A program made the position numbers and the translations under genes. 64,000 nucleotides of DNA from Acanthochromis polyacanthus (Eukaryota > Chordata > Actinopteri > Pomacentridae), in contig NC_067121.1 of the NCBI RefSeq assembly GCF_021347895.1, positions 14,147,962 to 14,211,961 of the forward strand, in the 5' to 3' direction. Positions within the stretch are counted from its first letter, which is position 1. Each line of letters starts with the position of its first letter. Positions 11,553-40,203 of the stretch are shown piece after piece. A model generated the notes under the pieces. That model was not told the origin of the DNA, did not search any database, and saw only the letters and a list, made by a program, of their open reading frames with translations.

Positions 11553-12124
11553 ATTATTTACCCTTTCTAAAAAATCCAAAGATAGACTTGTAATCTTTTT
11601 TAAACATCTATGAGACTCCCCAACCTGAGGGTGTGTCTCAGAGAGGGAAGGAAAATCAAAGTGTTAAGAGAGACACTGCTAGTTTTGGTCTTTTCATGGA
11701 TTTTCTTAAAAACCAAACCAAAAAAAATCTTAGCGCAAGGCAACACTCTTAATTTAAACACAGACAAACAGAATAGTTACATTGGCATGTTTTGCAAGGG
11801 TTAAAGGGCATTAAAACATCTCTATACTTTCCAAAACATGGTATCAAAAATATTGCTTGGCATTTTACCAAAAGGTTTAACACTAGAACTGCAATTCTTC
11901 ACATTTTTTCCGACATTATAATGGCAATTAGTAGAGAAACAGAAAAATGTAGTTTGCACCAGGGCACAGCTGATCCTTTGAAGGACATTTTGGTGACATT
12001 TGGCGAACAAACAATGTGTGTTTACCAGCAGCTCGAAAGAACACGAGTTCACATGTTATTTGTTGTTCGGACAGAACCAGGGCAGCTGTTTCCCTCCTAA
12101 ACAAAACTGTCTTCTGTCTATATC
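11553..12124. other. No recognisable gene; region downstream of ralyl
   Basis: The sequence just past the likely 3' end of ralyl. Open frames at 11610-11804 and 11792-12100 carry no known domain. I treat it as intergenic. Confidence 0.5.
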
Positions 12125-12420
12125 TTTATTTTCATTGAACATGTATTGTTAGAATGGTGTTAATCTCCTAATCCACCTCTAGAAATGCTAATAAACATAA
12201 TGTTCCCAAAATGTTCAACTAACCCTTTAACACCTGAGATTATATCTTTAATCCAATAAATGAAAACAAGAGAACATGTTGAGTAAATGCAAACACACAC
12301 TCACACTCACACACCAAAGTGAGCACACGGGATACTACAGGAGCATCAAGGGACATGCATACATTGTAGACTCAGACTGTCAAAAAAAACAGTAACTGAG
12401 CTGAAGACAGTACTTCGCCT
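12125..12420 (-). other. ralyl: Likely ralyl 3' UTR
   Basis: The sequence after the ralyl stop codon. Read on the minus strand, an AATAAA polyadenylation signal is present at about 12130-12125. Other downstream signals are possible, so the 3' end is a guess; RNA reads would fix it. Confidence 0.45.
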
Positions 12421-28349
<15,929 letters not shown>

Positions 28350-28753
28350 GAATATTTCCCCCACTTAACTGCTTAAGACCATCAAACAAATTTAAATATT
28401 TTACAAAAATAACCAAAGTAAACACAAAATGCAGTTTTTAAATTATGATTTAATGTTTCCAGGAGAAAAGTTATCCAAACCTATGTGGCCTTATGTGAAA
28501 AGTAATTGCCCCCCCTGTTAAATCATGAATTGACTGGCTAATCACATTTGTTGGAAAGCGAGTTCAATTTCACTGACCATACCCATGCCTGATTACCTTC
28601 AGATCTGTTCAATCAAAAAATCACTTAAATAGAACCTTTATGACAAAATGAAGTTGGCCAAAATATCTCAAAAAGCTGCAACAAAATGCCACAATCCAAA
28701 GAAATTCAAGAACAGATGAGAAATAAAGCAAATGACATCTATCAGTCTGGAAA
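28350..28753 (+). mobile_element. Tc1-type transposon, left piece with transposase N-terminus
   Basis: Sequence with AAAGTAAACACAAAATGC and GAAAAGTAATTGCCCC mirrors the right piece at 33057-33412, as expected of Tc1 terminal repeats. MPQSKEIQEQMRNKANDIYQ at 28686 is the start of a Tc1 transposase (first helix-turn-helix). The frame then passes without a stop into Gypsy gag at about 28753. This family differs from the 13212-14844 Tc1 copy. Confidence 0.75.
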
Positions 28754-28759
28754 TTGTGT

Positions 28760-28920
28760 GAAAACAAAACAAAGCATGCAAAACAAGACTAAAAACTGTT
28801 CAAAGTGTGGGAAAGACCCTAAACACAAGTGGAATCCGGGAAAATGTCCAACGAAAGGCTCAGTATGCTCCCGTTGTCACAAACCAAACCATTGGTCATG
28901 AGTTTGTCGGAGTCGCCCTG
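28760..28920 (+). pseudogene. gag zinc-knuckle region of Gypsy family 2
   Basis: KNCSKCGKDPKHKWNPGKCP and VCSRCHKPNHWS form two CX2C-type nucleic-acid-binding knuckles of the nucleocapsid; the second is CX2CX4H and is cut by a TGA before its last Cys. The frame is fused in frame to the Tc1 transposase start upstream, so one 71-codon frame spans both transposons. Confidence 0.8.
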
Positions 28921-29039
28921 TAAGTGCAGTGAAAGTGGAGTCAAATAACATAGTGAAGAAGAGATTTTGGACATAAATCTGACAACAGATGTAGTTCCAG
29001 TTGCAATAGTGGCAGATGATAAGTGGTTAGTGGACATTG

Positions 29040-29120
29040 ACATTTTGTCTCAAAAGGTGCAGTTTCAGATAGGTACAGGTGCAAAGTGCAACACCCTGAC
29101 TCTGAACTGCTATCAGACAC
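29040..29120 (+). pseudogene. Protease active-site region of Gypsy family 2
   Basis: VQFQIGTGAKCNTLT aligns with the aspartic protease active site, where D-T/S-G is required. The catalytic Asp is Gly here (IGTGA), so the enzyme would be dead. Stops surround it. Confidence 0.65.
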
Positions 29121-29287
29121 TTGACCACGCAGGTGAGTAGAAAACCTCCAGAACCTACTCAAACCACAAAATAAAGCCCATTGCAGCAGTTGACCTCCCA
29201 CTACATTATAAAGAGCACAAAGCCAAAGCAGAGTTTGAAATAGTGGACATTGCACAAGAGAATGTGCTCAGTGGCACAACAGCAGAG

Positions 29288-30000
29288 ACCCCAGGGACAA
29301 ACTGAGAATCTGCATTGATCCACGTGACCTGAACAATGCCATCAAACAAGAGCACTATCCGATGCGCACAATAGAAGAAGTGGTGTCGACAATGCCCAGC
29401 GCCAAAGTGTTCTTTGTGCTCGACACAAAGTCAGGTTTTCTACAGATCGAATTAGATGAGGCTTCATCTTTCCTGATGACATTCAACACACCAACAGATG
29501 GCTGAGACTACCTTTCGGCATAAAATGTGCACCTAAGATTTTTCAACGCATCATAGACCAAATGCTTGAGGGCATCAATGGAGATAGCGGCATCATGGAT
29601 GATACCCTCATAGCAGCGCCAATGATGAAAGAGCATGACCAAATCCTCAAAAAGGTTGTAGAGAGAGCTGCAAACTACAATCTAAGACTGAACTTTAACA
29701 AATGCCACATCCGCCAGACAGCAGTGCCTTATGTGGGATATCTGATAACAGCTGATGGACTAAAACCAGACCCTGCTAAAACTGAGGCCGTAAGGTGCAT
29801 GCCGCCACCTACAGACAAAGAAGGCGTACGTCTCTTCTTGGGATTTGTTACATATTTATCAAAGTTCATTCCTAACCTCAGTGAGAGCGATGCCCCACTC
29901 AGACAGCTTACAAAAGGTGACATGGAATTCGCATGGCAGCCGAAACAAAAGCAGGCATTTGACAAGGTCAAATACCTATGCACTCATCACCCAGTAGATC
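29288..30000 (+). pseudogene. Reverse transcriptase of Gypsy family 2
   Basis: CIDPRDLNNAIKQEHYPM, FFVLDTKSGFLQIELDE (first Asp), LPFGIKCAPKIFQRIIDQML, then GIMDDTLIAAP with the two catalytic Asp residues in an IMDD variant. The thumb/connection follows (VPYVGYLITADGLKPDPAK, GFVTYLSKFIPNLSE, WQPKQKQAFDKVK). A frame break lies near 29500; from 29562 to 30056 the frame is open. Confidence 0.88.
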
Positions 30001-30261
30001 ATAAGCTGTTGGACACAAACACGAGGTACACGTCAAAGACACATTTTGCTAAGTGACTACTGTACAATGAATCACCACGCCAATGCACTTTGAACCCCAG
30101 AATGATAAAACTTTTGAAATACTGTTAAAGTTTGAACAAGAAAATGACAATGTTACAAGAGGGGAGCATCAAGCTACTGTACAGATTCCCAGTCAAACTG
30201 TATACTCTGACCTCTAAAGACAAACTAAAATGGGGGCAGTTGGGGGTGGAAACAATTTCTA

Positions 30262-31070
<809 letters not shown>

Positions 31071-31071
31071 A

Positions 31072-32029
31072 GTGTTGTACTGGCCAGGTATGAGTGCAGA
31101 GATTGAAAACATGATCAAAAACTGCGCTAAGTGGGCTGAACTTCAAAACAGACTTCCCAAACTGCCGCTAATGCCAACAGAAATGCCTGAGCTCCCATTT
31201 GAAGTAGTAGGTTTTGATCTGTTCAAGTTTGAGGACAAGCAGTACGTGCTCCGAGTGGACTATTACTCTAAGTACATTGAAGTTGACAGGCTAAAAGATC
31301 AACGCAGCCTTACAACTATAGAGACTCTGAAAGCTCAGTTCAGCAGACATGGCATCCCTACCATTCTGCGGACAGACAATGGCCCACAGTATGCATTGAA
31401 GGGGTTCAAGGAGTTCTGCGAGAGCTACGTTATCCAGCACAAAACATCTTCACCTCACACACCGCACTCTAATGGTGAAGCCGAGTGGACAGTGCAAACA
31501 GTTAAGAGACTGTGGAGCAAAGCATGGACTGTCACTTGCTCAGCTGCTTATGGGCAGGAGGCCACGCAACAAACTGCCTACTGCTCGTGCACTACTCAGA
31601 CCCATGAACTATGACCACCTTCGAGTGAAGCACCTACTGGACAAGACCAAGTGTAATCAGAAACTCTACCACGACAGGAGAGCAGCACGTCCCCGACAGG
31701 ACCTACAACCCGGAGATGAAGTCAGGATGGCACCTTATCCTGGCAACCAGAAGTGGACCCCTGCAGTCGTCGTGAAGCCACACAGCACTCCTCGGTCCTA
31801 TGTTGTGGAGAGTGGAGGCAAGCTGTATCGTTGCAACGGTCAACATCTCCGCACCAGCACTGCAACTGCCAACCAGTCACGTAACATCCCGAGTGATGAA
31901 GAGCCCTGGCATGAGCTACCACAGACACCAGCGGCTGAGGTGCAGCAGCCCACTGCCCCTCCTGAGTTACCCTCATCACGCCCTGTGTTGCCCCAGCACT
32001 CACAAACACAAACAGGTGAACTCTATTGA
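31072..32029 (+). pseudogene. Integrase core and tail of Gypsy family 2
   Basis: MIKNCAKWAELQNRLPK has lost the second Cys of the zinc domain (CAKW). The core keeps Asp in VGFDLFKFED, Asp in RTDNGPQY and Glu in NGEAEWTVQTVKR. A frame change near 31500 leads to the tail (PGDEVRMAPYPGNQKW ... LRTST), which ends with QTQTGELY at 32029. Confidence 0.85.
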
Positions 32030-32280
32030 ACCAGACGTGGCAGAGCAGTAAAACGCCTGGACAAACTGAACTTATGAACTGTTAACATCTAACTCAGGGG
32101 CAGGCGTGGACCATATGCCTGATGGAAGTGATGTGCTGGTAACCTCTCCTTCCAAGACTAGTTGAGTTAGCAAAAAAAAAAAAAAAAGAGTATGTTAATT
32201 GTTTACATAAACTTAACGTATTTACATTACTATAAGCTATTGCACTATTCTCAGATATTTTGTTAACTGAGAAAGGGGGA

Positions 32281-32423
32281 AGTAATGTATGCATGATTGT
32301 AAAGTCGCGCTTGCTTTATGTCCCTTGCCGCTACCCGTACTTCCATTGTTCAATAAAGGCAGCCAAGTAGCAGGTCCGGTCTCCTCCATGTCTCCTCGTA
32401 CATTTAACAAATAAGTACATTAC
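32281..32423 (+). repeat. 3' LTR of Gypsy family 2
   Basis: Follows the purine tract GAGAAAGGGGGA. It matches the LTR at 24284-24427 from TAATGTATGCATGA to AAGTACATTAC. The first two bases read AG instead of TG and the last A is lost. Confidence 0.85.
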
Positions 32424-32429
32424 CAACAT

Positions 32430-33046
32430 GGTCTCACGGGGATTCGTGAAACTGTCACGTCAGTTTTTGTTTCGGTTTCGTGCGCACCAACACGATGTCG
32501 TCATGTTTTTCGTGCGGCTCACCACGAGCGAAACCCGCTGTGGTAATCACATCTGAAAGTGGTTTATACCGGCGGATTCATGACGATCTAAGCTGTCCAT
32601 CAGCGTTTGCGGCCGCGGCAGCCGCTTCGGCCGCCGGACATTCTTTAAATTCCTATGCAAATTCGGCGGATTCATGACGATTTAAGCTGTCCATCGGCGT
32701 TTGCAGCCGCCGCCGCGGCCGCCATTGCGGCCGCCAGACATCCGGCCGCAGCAGCGGCCGCAGCGGCGGCCGCAAACGCCGATGGACAGCTTAAATCGTC
32801 ATGAATCCGCCGAATTTGCATAGGAATTTAAAGAATGTCCGGCGGCCGAAGCGGCTGCCGCGGCCGCAAACGCTGATGGACAGCTTAGATCGTCATGAAT
32901 CCGCCGGTATAAACCACTTTCAGATGTGATTACCACAGCGGGTTTCGCTCGTGGTGAGCCGCACGAAAAACATGACGACATCGTGTTGGTGCGCACGAAA
33001 CCGAAACAAAAACTGACGTGACAGTTTCACGAATCCCCGTGAGACC
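32430..33046. mobile_element. CpG-rich long palindrome (617 bp)
   Basis: From GGTCTCACGGGGATTCGTG on the left to its exact mirror on the right, the two arms of about 270-300 bp are nearly identical; only the central 32700-32776 differs. The symmetry centre is 32738. Each arm encodes the same 65-residue frame (32480-32677 plus, 32799-32996 minus) with an alanine run from GCC/GCG triplets; the mirrored copy shows it is not a gene. GCGGCCGC occurs several times. A diverged relative of one arm is at 38488-38575. Confidence 0.85.
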
Positions 33047-33056
33047 GGGCTGACAT

Positions 33057-33412
33057 TACACATACCAACAGTCAAACATGGTGGTAATAGTGTGATGGTC
33101 TGAGGCTGCTTTGCAGCGTGAAAAACTCATTGCCACTCATAGAAAACCCTTGATTTCAGTTGTTGTTGCTGAGGGTGGCCCAACCCCAGGTTTAGGGGGC
33201 AATTACTTTTTCACACAGAGCCAGGTAGCTTTGAATAGTTTTATTTCCTTAATAAATAAAATCATCATACAAAAAATGGCATTTTGTGTTTACTTGAGTT
33301 GTGTTTGTTCAATATTTACATTGGTGTGATAATTGTAAACATTAAAATGGGGAAAATATGCAACAACAAAAAAAGAAGTTGAGAAGGGGCAAATACTTTT
33401 TCACAGCACTGT
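33057..33412 (+). mobile_element. Tc1-type transposon, right piece with transposase scraps
   Basis: CAACAGTCAAACATGGTGG and GATGGTCTGAGGCTGCTTTG correspond to the PTVKHGG...GCFAA part of a Tc1 DDE domain, then an internal deletion joins it to the transposase end (EKLIATHRKP ... GGPTPG). The inverted terminal repeat follows, ending CTTTTTCACAGCACTGTA. Its mirror is at 28350-28600. Confidence 0.75.
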
Positions 33413-36400
33413 AAGCACACATGCACATTCTCATATCCCCACACTTTAATTTATTATGAAGCCTAAATTGCAAATGTATTAACATGTAAATAGAAATTAC
33501 AGACTGATATGTTAATTACATACATACATAAAGCTTGGGTAAGAATCACAGTATCATTTTGTTTGCTTTGGTTAATGCAGGTGGAAAAACCCTGTTTCTA
33601 AAAATGTGAAATGCTCTTTATTTGTGTTGCTCATTCATTTTTCTTTTATTGTTTCTAATCTTTTGGCTTGATGGTCAATTTGGCTAAAGATTTTTAAGAA
33701 AACTGAACAAAAGAAATCATAAAAGAAAGACAAACAAATACTATTAGACTGCTTGCAAGCCCAAGTTGTTTATTGTAATTATGATTAGATTTGTATGAAA
33801 TGTCGTAACAGTACAAATGGGAACAATTAGATGAGAAGAAATTTTGTGTCTCAACATGTATATTAAGTATATTTATTGTACTTCATTAATATCTCCTTAA
33901 TATACTACCTTTTACTCAATTTTATATGAGCAATAAATGACAATCTTGTGTCATAAAGCATATGTTAAATTTACTTGTTAGATATAACAACAGGTTATTG
34001 TGAACAAAATGCCCCCCCCAAAAATCAATCAATAAATGTCAAACTGTGAATAAAGCTGATCACAATTTCTACTTGTTTTGTCTGAGTAAAAGTCTAAAAC
34101 TAAAATACTGATCAGAACAGCCGTGAATAAGCACAGAAAATAATAATTATATGAATTTATTATTCAATTAATCAAACTTAAAAGTCACCAGCAGAACTTT
34201 CAGTGAAGGCATTTGTTACTTAGAGCTGTCTAAGCACCTGTCGGCTTGTGTGTGATGGGACTAACCAGGCTAATTGAGGTAAAAAAAAACAAAAACAAAC
34301 CCACATTGATTCATTTAATGATTTGACTTCAGTTCACTGTAGCATTTAAAAAGACAGTAACAACTTTGTGAGAGTTTTTAATGCAATGAGACAACTGAAA
34401 CAGTGATTGTGCAAAGAACTCTCAGTCAGCACTGGGACGGTAAGAAAAGTAGAAAAAAAATGCAACTAAGAAATCACCTTCAAATGCATTAGCAGATGAC
34501 TGTGACTCATATATACACACCTCAGGGCTCTAGTCATGACTGACAGCTCCTTCTACCTACCAAGGAACCTGGTGCATTAAAACCGGCTGGAATCACTGAG
34601 TTTAGTCTGCTGGCTTGTTGTCGCCACTTCAGCTCAAACTCAGCGCAATCAGCTTTGAGTGCTGCTCAAGGTCATACACAAAAGAGATAGAGGAGATAGA
34701 GCCTGTGTTGCTAAGCAACAGCCACTTCGGACTTGATTGATACTATAAACAGTGTGCAGCATCGCATTGAGGGGGAATATAAAAAGTTACTCTATGCTGA
34801 AGCTATTATGAGCAGATTGACTGCAGCAGAATAACACCGAAGTGAACCCAGACACTGTAAAACACATCCTTTGCACTCCTGAGAGTGCTACTCTTATTCA
34901 GCGCTGGTACAATGCTGAATATACTGTGGCGAAAAACAGAAAAATGTGATGTCATGTGGGCATGTAAGCTAAGAACATTGCTAAGTCATTAGAGACAAAT
35001 GCACAACCTGTTAAAAACAAGTATCCCCTTCTATCGATGTGGAAACATCTGAGGAATTCAAATACCCAAATCGAATCGAATTCAAATCGAATAGATAGAT
35101 CAGTATTTACAGAGGATATGGTTCCACACACGCAAATGTACACTTTTAACAATCATCACAGTATTAAAAAAAGACACCTAAACATAACAGCTTAATTTTT
35201 CTTTAACCCCCCACAAACCAGAACATTCTCTATCTTCCCACCTCATATTTATCCTCTCCTCCCTCCCTCCCCTTTCATTTCCTCTAAGTTACACAGTCTG
35301 GCAGCCAGGTCAGCTGATTCTGTAATTTCATAGCATACAGTAGAATCGCATCAGCGTCTCTGACCACCCTGTAGCTCTCAAATATGCCTTGTCATCCAGG
35401 AGACCTCAAAAAATAACATGCGACTTAGTCCCGGATTATCTTTCAACTTGGTCCCTGGTATTCGAGAAATTTGAGGCAACAGGTTCATGGGCTGCCTTTT
35501 GAACGTGTTCCATGAAAAGGCATAGTTTTCTCCTCTGAGCTCTGTTTTGGTCTTCAGAGGGAAGTGTCTGCATTTTTATTGTGAAATGCTCCACTGTGAT
35601 CACATTCTAGCTGCTGACTTTTAGGGTTGAGTACCAAACTTGGCACTTTAAAAGAGACTGAAGATCAAGCTTTTTTCAATGCTACTATGTCCATGTCAGA
35701 CACATTATGAGGAAAATAATTTGTCTAAAAACGCTTGAGAATGTAAAGGCATTGTAAGGAACCAATCATGTCATCTTGTAGGGTAGGATTTTCTGTATCA
35801 ACATTCTTCTTCAGAATCAATTTCCTATTCGAACATGTACAGCTCAATTATTCCAGTATTATAACTTGCCATTGTGCACAACAGAGTAGTTTTACTGTGT
35901 TTGAGCAGAGTCAAAGGTGAGCCGGTGTGCTTGAGCTGCAGCCAGTGGGGAGAGGTGTGTGGACAGAGAGGCGGAGAATTCACAGATCTGCACATTCCAG
36001 AGGAAGCAACAGTGTGGAGTTACATCTTGAGGCATGAAGGGATTATTGTCTGGGAGAAAACATCTAAATATCTAACTGATACACAGAGATGACTGATTCA
36101 TGATCACTACAAGACATCTTTTTCACACTACACTGAGACATTTGATGTATTACTAATATAAAATTATTGATTAGAGCTGCGGATCACAATTGTTAAGTAA
36201 AACTTCATTTATGTTTGTAACATGAATATATTTTTGCAATTAATATTCTTAAAAGGATGGTTGTAAAAGTGTTGCAAAAAGACCACGTGTTCTGAGAGAA
36301 AATGGTGCTTGGGATGAGATTTCCGAAGAGTTTATTTGCCAACATGTGATATTAGTTTCAGTCTTATCTCCTGGGCCCCAGCAGAAACTTTCCCTCTTCT

Positions 36401-38178
36401 TTCCTTCCTTTTCCTTCTAATAGAGCTAACATGCACAATGCAACTCTCTCACAATTTTGTCAGTTTTATTCTTGCATGCTATATTTTGTAAAGCAATGTC
36501 CTCTGAGGTCAAAGTGGTGTTTTCACACCTTCTGTCCTCATCTATGTACAGGACGAATGCACCAAATGCAGGCTGTACAAGATCTCATTTTAACTGAGCA
36601 TCACCCATGGGAAGAAAGGGGCTGAGTTCAGTAACAGTATTATCCATCCACACAGAATCCTTCAAGAAAACAATCATCACCACCTCGGGGCCCTCTGACA
36701 CACTTTGGATTCATTCATATTAATGAAGCTGTGCTGAATTACCTGGGTGCAATGGTGTGTTACTGCATGAATGCATTTCTAATTTAGTTACATATAGATC
36801 CTTCAGCTCAGTGTGCCCTTGAGCTCTTTGTCAGACAATGAGAGTCACAGCACACACACATACATCTGATAAAGTCCACATGGATGAGCCTGTTTTAAAA
36901 AGGAAAACTGTGAAATAGGTGTGTAGTTCATGTGCTGCTACTATTTAACCAAGCAAAACCTAAATCATTGTATATGAGCAATCTTCCTCTTGAGCATGGT
37001 TACTTTGATATGTAACATTTGAAGAGACAAAACAGCTGGGCACTGTAGCACTGTCTTTTTTCATCTGTGGCTCAGACAGACTGTGCAATGGGAGCCGTGC
37101 TCTCTGTGCTATTACAAAACAATTACAACAGAGGAGGAAAGTGAAAAGTCAGAGAGAAGAATGGGAGAATACATTTGCTCCCTCGACTAATGCCTAAGGA
37201 TAATCTTTTGGCAGGCAAAGGATCATTCCTAGCACAGAAGAAACTCCATCCCTGTGGTTGCACACATGCAGAGAGCAATTGAGCTATATTTGAATAAGAG
37301 ATCATCCAGGCACCTGTATGAATACAAATGTGTGACTAAGAGACATCCTACATGACAGCAGTCGCAGATTTAATCTATGCTGTGTTCTCGCGCTCTGTAA
37401 ATCTGACAGAGAAGAGCTGAATAATCTACAACCTGGGGTCAAGGGTAAAGGCGTCTTCCTCTTTTTATTACACCTGAGAGTCAGTTTCCTCAAGAAGTCA
37501 CCCTGACTGACAGGCTGAAAAAGACGACACTGTTGAATGTGTGTCTGAGCATATTTACATGTAGTTAAGTAGAAGTGCATGTGGGCAGGATGATCTCTGG
37601 TTCGCATTACATTGAATTTTCATTCTTACAAGTTATAATGCAGATTGATTTCAAATGCAACAGGTCACACTGTGATTATACTTATTCACAAAGTATCTGT
37701 CATTATTGATAGTGTATAATACAATTGTACATAATTGTTATGTTAGTGGAAGACTATATAAGAACTAATACAAACAAAAACTATATATTTGTAATAACCT
37801 ACAGCTTTTAGTAATTCAAAACACTGGACTTTACCTGGTCTGGAGCCAGTTTCACTAGATTAGACTGACTCTGATTCAGGCCTAGATCAAACTGATAACC
37901 AGATACATTTCCAAATTCATCTGTGTCATAAAGCTGTCAAGCTCTGCAGTACCTTAAGAAGGACTAATGTGAAAAAATTCTGGGAAAATTAAGACTTTTT
38001 TTTCATACTAAAAAGCAACTATGCAAAAAATTCACCATAACATCCAGCTCTTTTAAAAGGAACAGGAAAATTACATCAGAATAAAATCTGAATGCAGTGC
38101 AGACCTGGGAAGCCACGGTGTCGTAGCCCTATATACTGCAGTCAATTCCACCTGAAATTTCTACTGAAGTTCGCTAAT
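33413..38178. other. No recognisable gene or transposon
   Basis: 4.8 kb of AT-rich sequence, probably part of a large ralyl intron. I looked for RRM exons (VFIGNLNT, GYAFVQY) on the minus strand and saw none. No clear inverted or direct terminal repeats. Conserved noncoding elements could be present but cannot be judged from one sequence. Confidence 0.55.
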
Positions 38179-38246
38179 ATCCATCCATCCATTCTCTATA
38201 CACCGCTTTATCCTCACTAGGGTTGCGGGGGGTGCTGTAGCCTATC
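38179..38246 (-). mobile_element. SINE/LINE 3' tail fragment, minus strand
   Basis: (TCCA)n followed by TTCTCTATACACCGC and TTTATCCTCACTAGGG is the reverse complement of the tail seen at 11480-11540 and 45430-45490. 5' truncated; no head. Confidence 0.8.
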
Positions 38247-38419
38247 CCAAATATGGGACGCGCAGCGCGAGGTGCACGTTCACGAAAACTAGCTATTTGT
38301 GGATTGTTTACTGATTTCAAGACAAGTTTTGGACAAAATATTTTACTGGCTTGTTTTGTCTGGATGTCCAAGGTTGGATTATGGCCGTTTTTTGTGGAAT
38401 ATTTTCATCTGTGACTAGT

Positions 38420-38660
38420 TATGAGCCTTCATAGGTGAGTTGTGCTGTTTACGTTATTTGTTGTTTGTTGGACAAATGTGTTTATATTACCCGCTGTGGT
38501 AATCACATCTGAAAGTGGTTCATACCGGCTGATTCATGAGAATCTAAGCTTTTCATGGGTGTATAATGTTTCTGTCATCGAGTTTGCAGCTTCGGTCAAT
38601 TTAGCAAAATACGTTTGCACATATCAAAACGGCCCGAATACGGGCCACTTAAGTTTAACG
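38420..38660. mobile_element. Diverged relative of the 32430-33046 palindrome arm
   Basis: ACCCGCTGTGGTAATCACAT and CTGAAAGTGGTTCATACCGG match one palindrome arm with scattered differences, but the sequence is single here, not mirrored, and lacks the GC-rich core. Element edges are uncertain. Confidence 0.6.
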
Positions 38661-39148
38661 GGCTTTAGTTCAGTAGTTCTGCTAACTCATCACTTAGGCT
38701 CATGATATCTCATTGGATAAGCTGTCTCATATTCTAATAAAGATTTGACAGTTAATATTGTAGCCTCTAAAAACCTTTCAGACTGTCCCTCACTGTTGCT
38801 CACAGGCAGATCTATTTTAGACTTAATTAGTCAGCCCCATGCTAAAAGTCTGTCTTTATTTGAGTGAACCTGCAAAAACTCAAAAAACTAGAAACTGATT
38901 CTAAAGGATGACAAAGACACAGAAAGTTGGAAGCTGGAAGCTTAAGTGTTTTTTGTAGGGCTCTTACGTATGAAACCCTGAAAGTCTGAATCTGTGTTTT
39001 TGAGAAGGCAGCTTCAAGTCGGAAATGCGCAGCCACGGTGTTGACTGCCTATTGTGCTTATAGACATATTAATGGGATAAAAAAAAAAGACTGCCATTGA
39101 TGGGGGTTTCAGAAAACATTACCAACAGAAACAATTCAAAACATTTAA

Positions 39149-40068
39149 AGCTGCTGTCCGGAGTTTCCGTTTGTTTTCAATTTATGTATCATTTTTTAAC
39201 AAAGCTTAAATGTGTTAGTCTAGTTCGATACTATAATATAAAGTTAGTATAACGCGATATGAAAATTTATTCCTGAGCTCCGCCTTCCTCTCATAGACCC
39301 CCATGTTATTCCAAAAAGCGCCGGTTGCTGCCAACCAATCAAGTTCGAGCTTCAGCTTTGTCATGCTGTCAATGAACGGTTACGCGCACAGCAAGCAAGC
39401 TCATGCAGAGGTGGGCGAGCTACGCACTACGCAACCGCGCGCACATTTGTTTTGCTTGTGGAGGAGAGAGCATCAGGGATCAGCAACTTCCAGAAAAGTT
39501 ACCAATCCCACGACTTGTCAGGCCAAGAGACTGCAGGACGTTTTTTGGCCGTGGTCGGGGTGCTCGCGTTGCTCCCCGACCACGGCCCTCCATAGCCCGC
39601 CTGACGGCTTCGTTTAGATGCCCGACCTCTGGAGGAAGATGTTGGGGCGTCTGGGACATACTCTTCGTCAGAGGAGTCATGCAATTCTGAACTCTAGATA
39701 GAAATAAATAAACAATCTAACACATATACACGCGTAAATGCACTAAGTTTGATAAACAACGTCATCGAGAGGGATACACGAGTGTAATCACATATTGAAA
39801 CTTTACTCGTTCGTCCTAGCAGATTCATGTTATTTTGGTATTAGGACAAGTTAGACTCAATACAGCATTCTAACGTAATTCCTTTATTATTTACTAAATG
39901 TACTAAATGCAGAAGAGGGGAAAACAGCAAAACAGGCAAGATGCTGCAGCACTCCGGGCACTTCTCTCATGTACTGTGCGCGTGCACAAATAAAGGGGCG
40001 AAATCAGAGGGAGGGAGGGACCAACAGCGTTTTGGGAGACGCTGCGATTCAAACTCCGGACAGCAGCT
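39149..40068. mobile_element. TTAA-flanked DNA element (Kolobok/piggyBac-like)
   Basis: Begins AGCTGCTGTCCGGAGTTT and ends with its reverse complement AAACTCCGGACAGCAGCT; TTAA flanks both sides (39145-39148 and 40069-40072). The inside has a GC-rich promoter-like patch and a minus-strand frame (39499-39684) starting MHDSSDEEYVPDAP, perhaps a first exon. No DDE domain, so non-autonomous. TTAA targets are used by piggyBac and Kolobok; which one is open. Confidence 0.75.
39499..39684 (-). pseudogene. Small acidic/Ser-rich frame in the TTAA element
   Basis: MHDSSDEEYVPDAPTSSSRG, then basic and serine-rich sequence. I do not recognise a family. The acidic start followed by an RGRASKRSRQ patch could be the N-terminal exon of a transposase whose other exons are deleted. 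It may equally be a chance frame. Confidence 0.3.
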
Positions 40069-40072
40069 TTAA

Positions 40073-40189
40073 GTGGAAAAGAAGAGCTTAATTGGGGCTA
40101 TAAATAGCACATATAAAGGCACATTTTTAAATTTTGAAAAGATGGAAAAATTGAAACAGTATTAAAGCACAGTATAGATTCTGACTGTA
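40073..40189. other. Short spacer, no feature
   Basis: AT-rich sequence between the TTAA element and the truncated chromodomain Gypsy element. Nothing is recognised. Confidence 0.5.
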
Positions 40190-40203
40190 AGATCTTCCCC
40201 TCA

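Noticed and set aside
32480..32996. Two identical 65-residue proteins on opposite strands
   Set aside because: They are the mirrored arms of one palindrome; the alanine run comes from GCC/GCG repeats and there is no independent sign of coding.
33413..38178. Hidden ralyl RRM exon
   Set aside because: I searched the minus strand for GYAFVQY- and VFIGNLNT-like coding and splice borders and found none.
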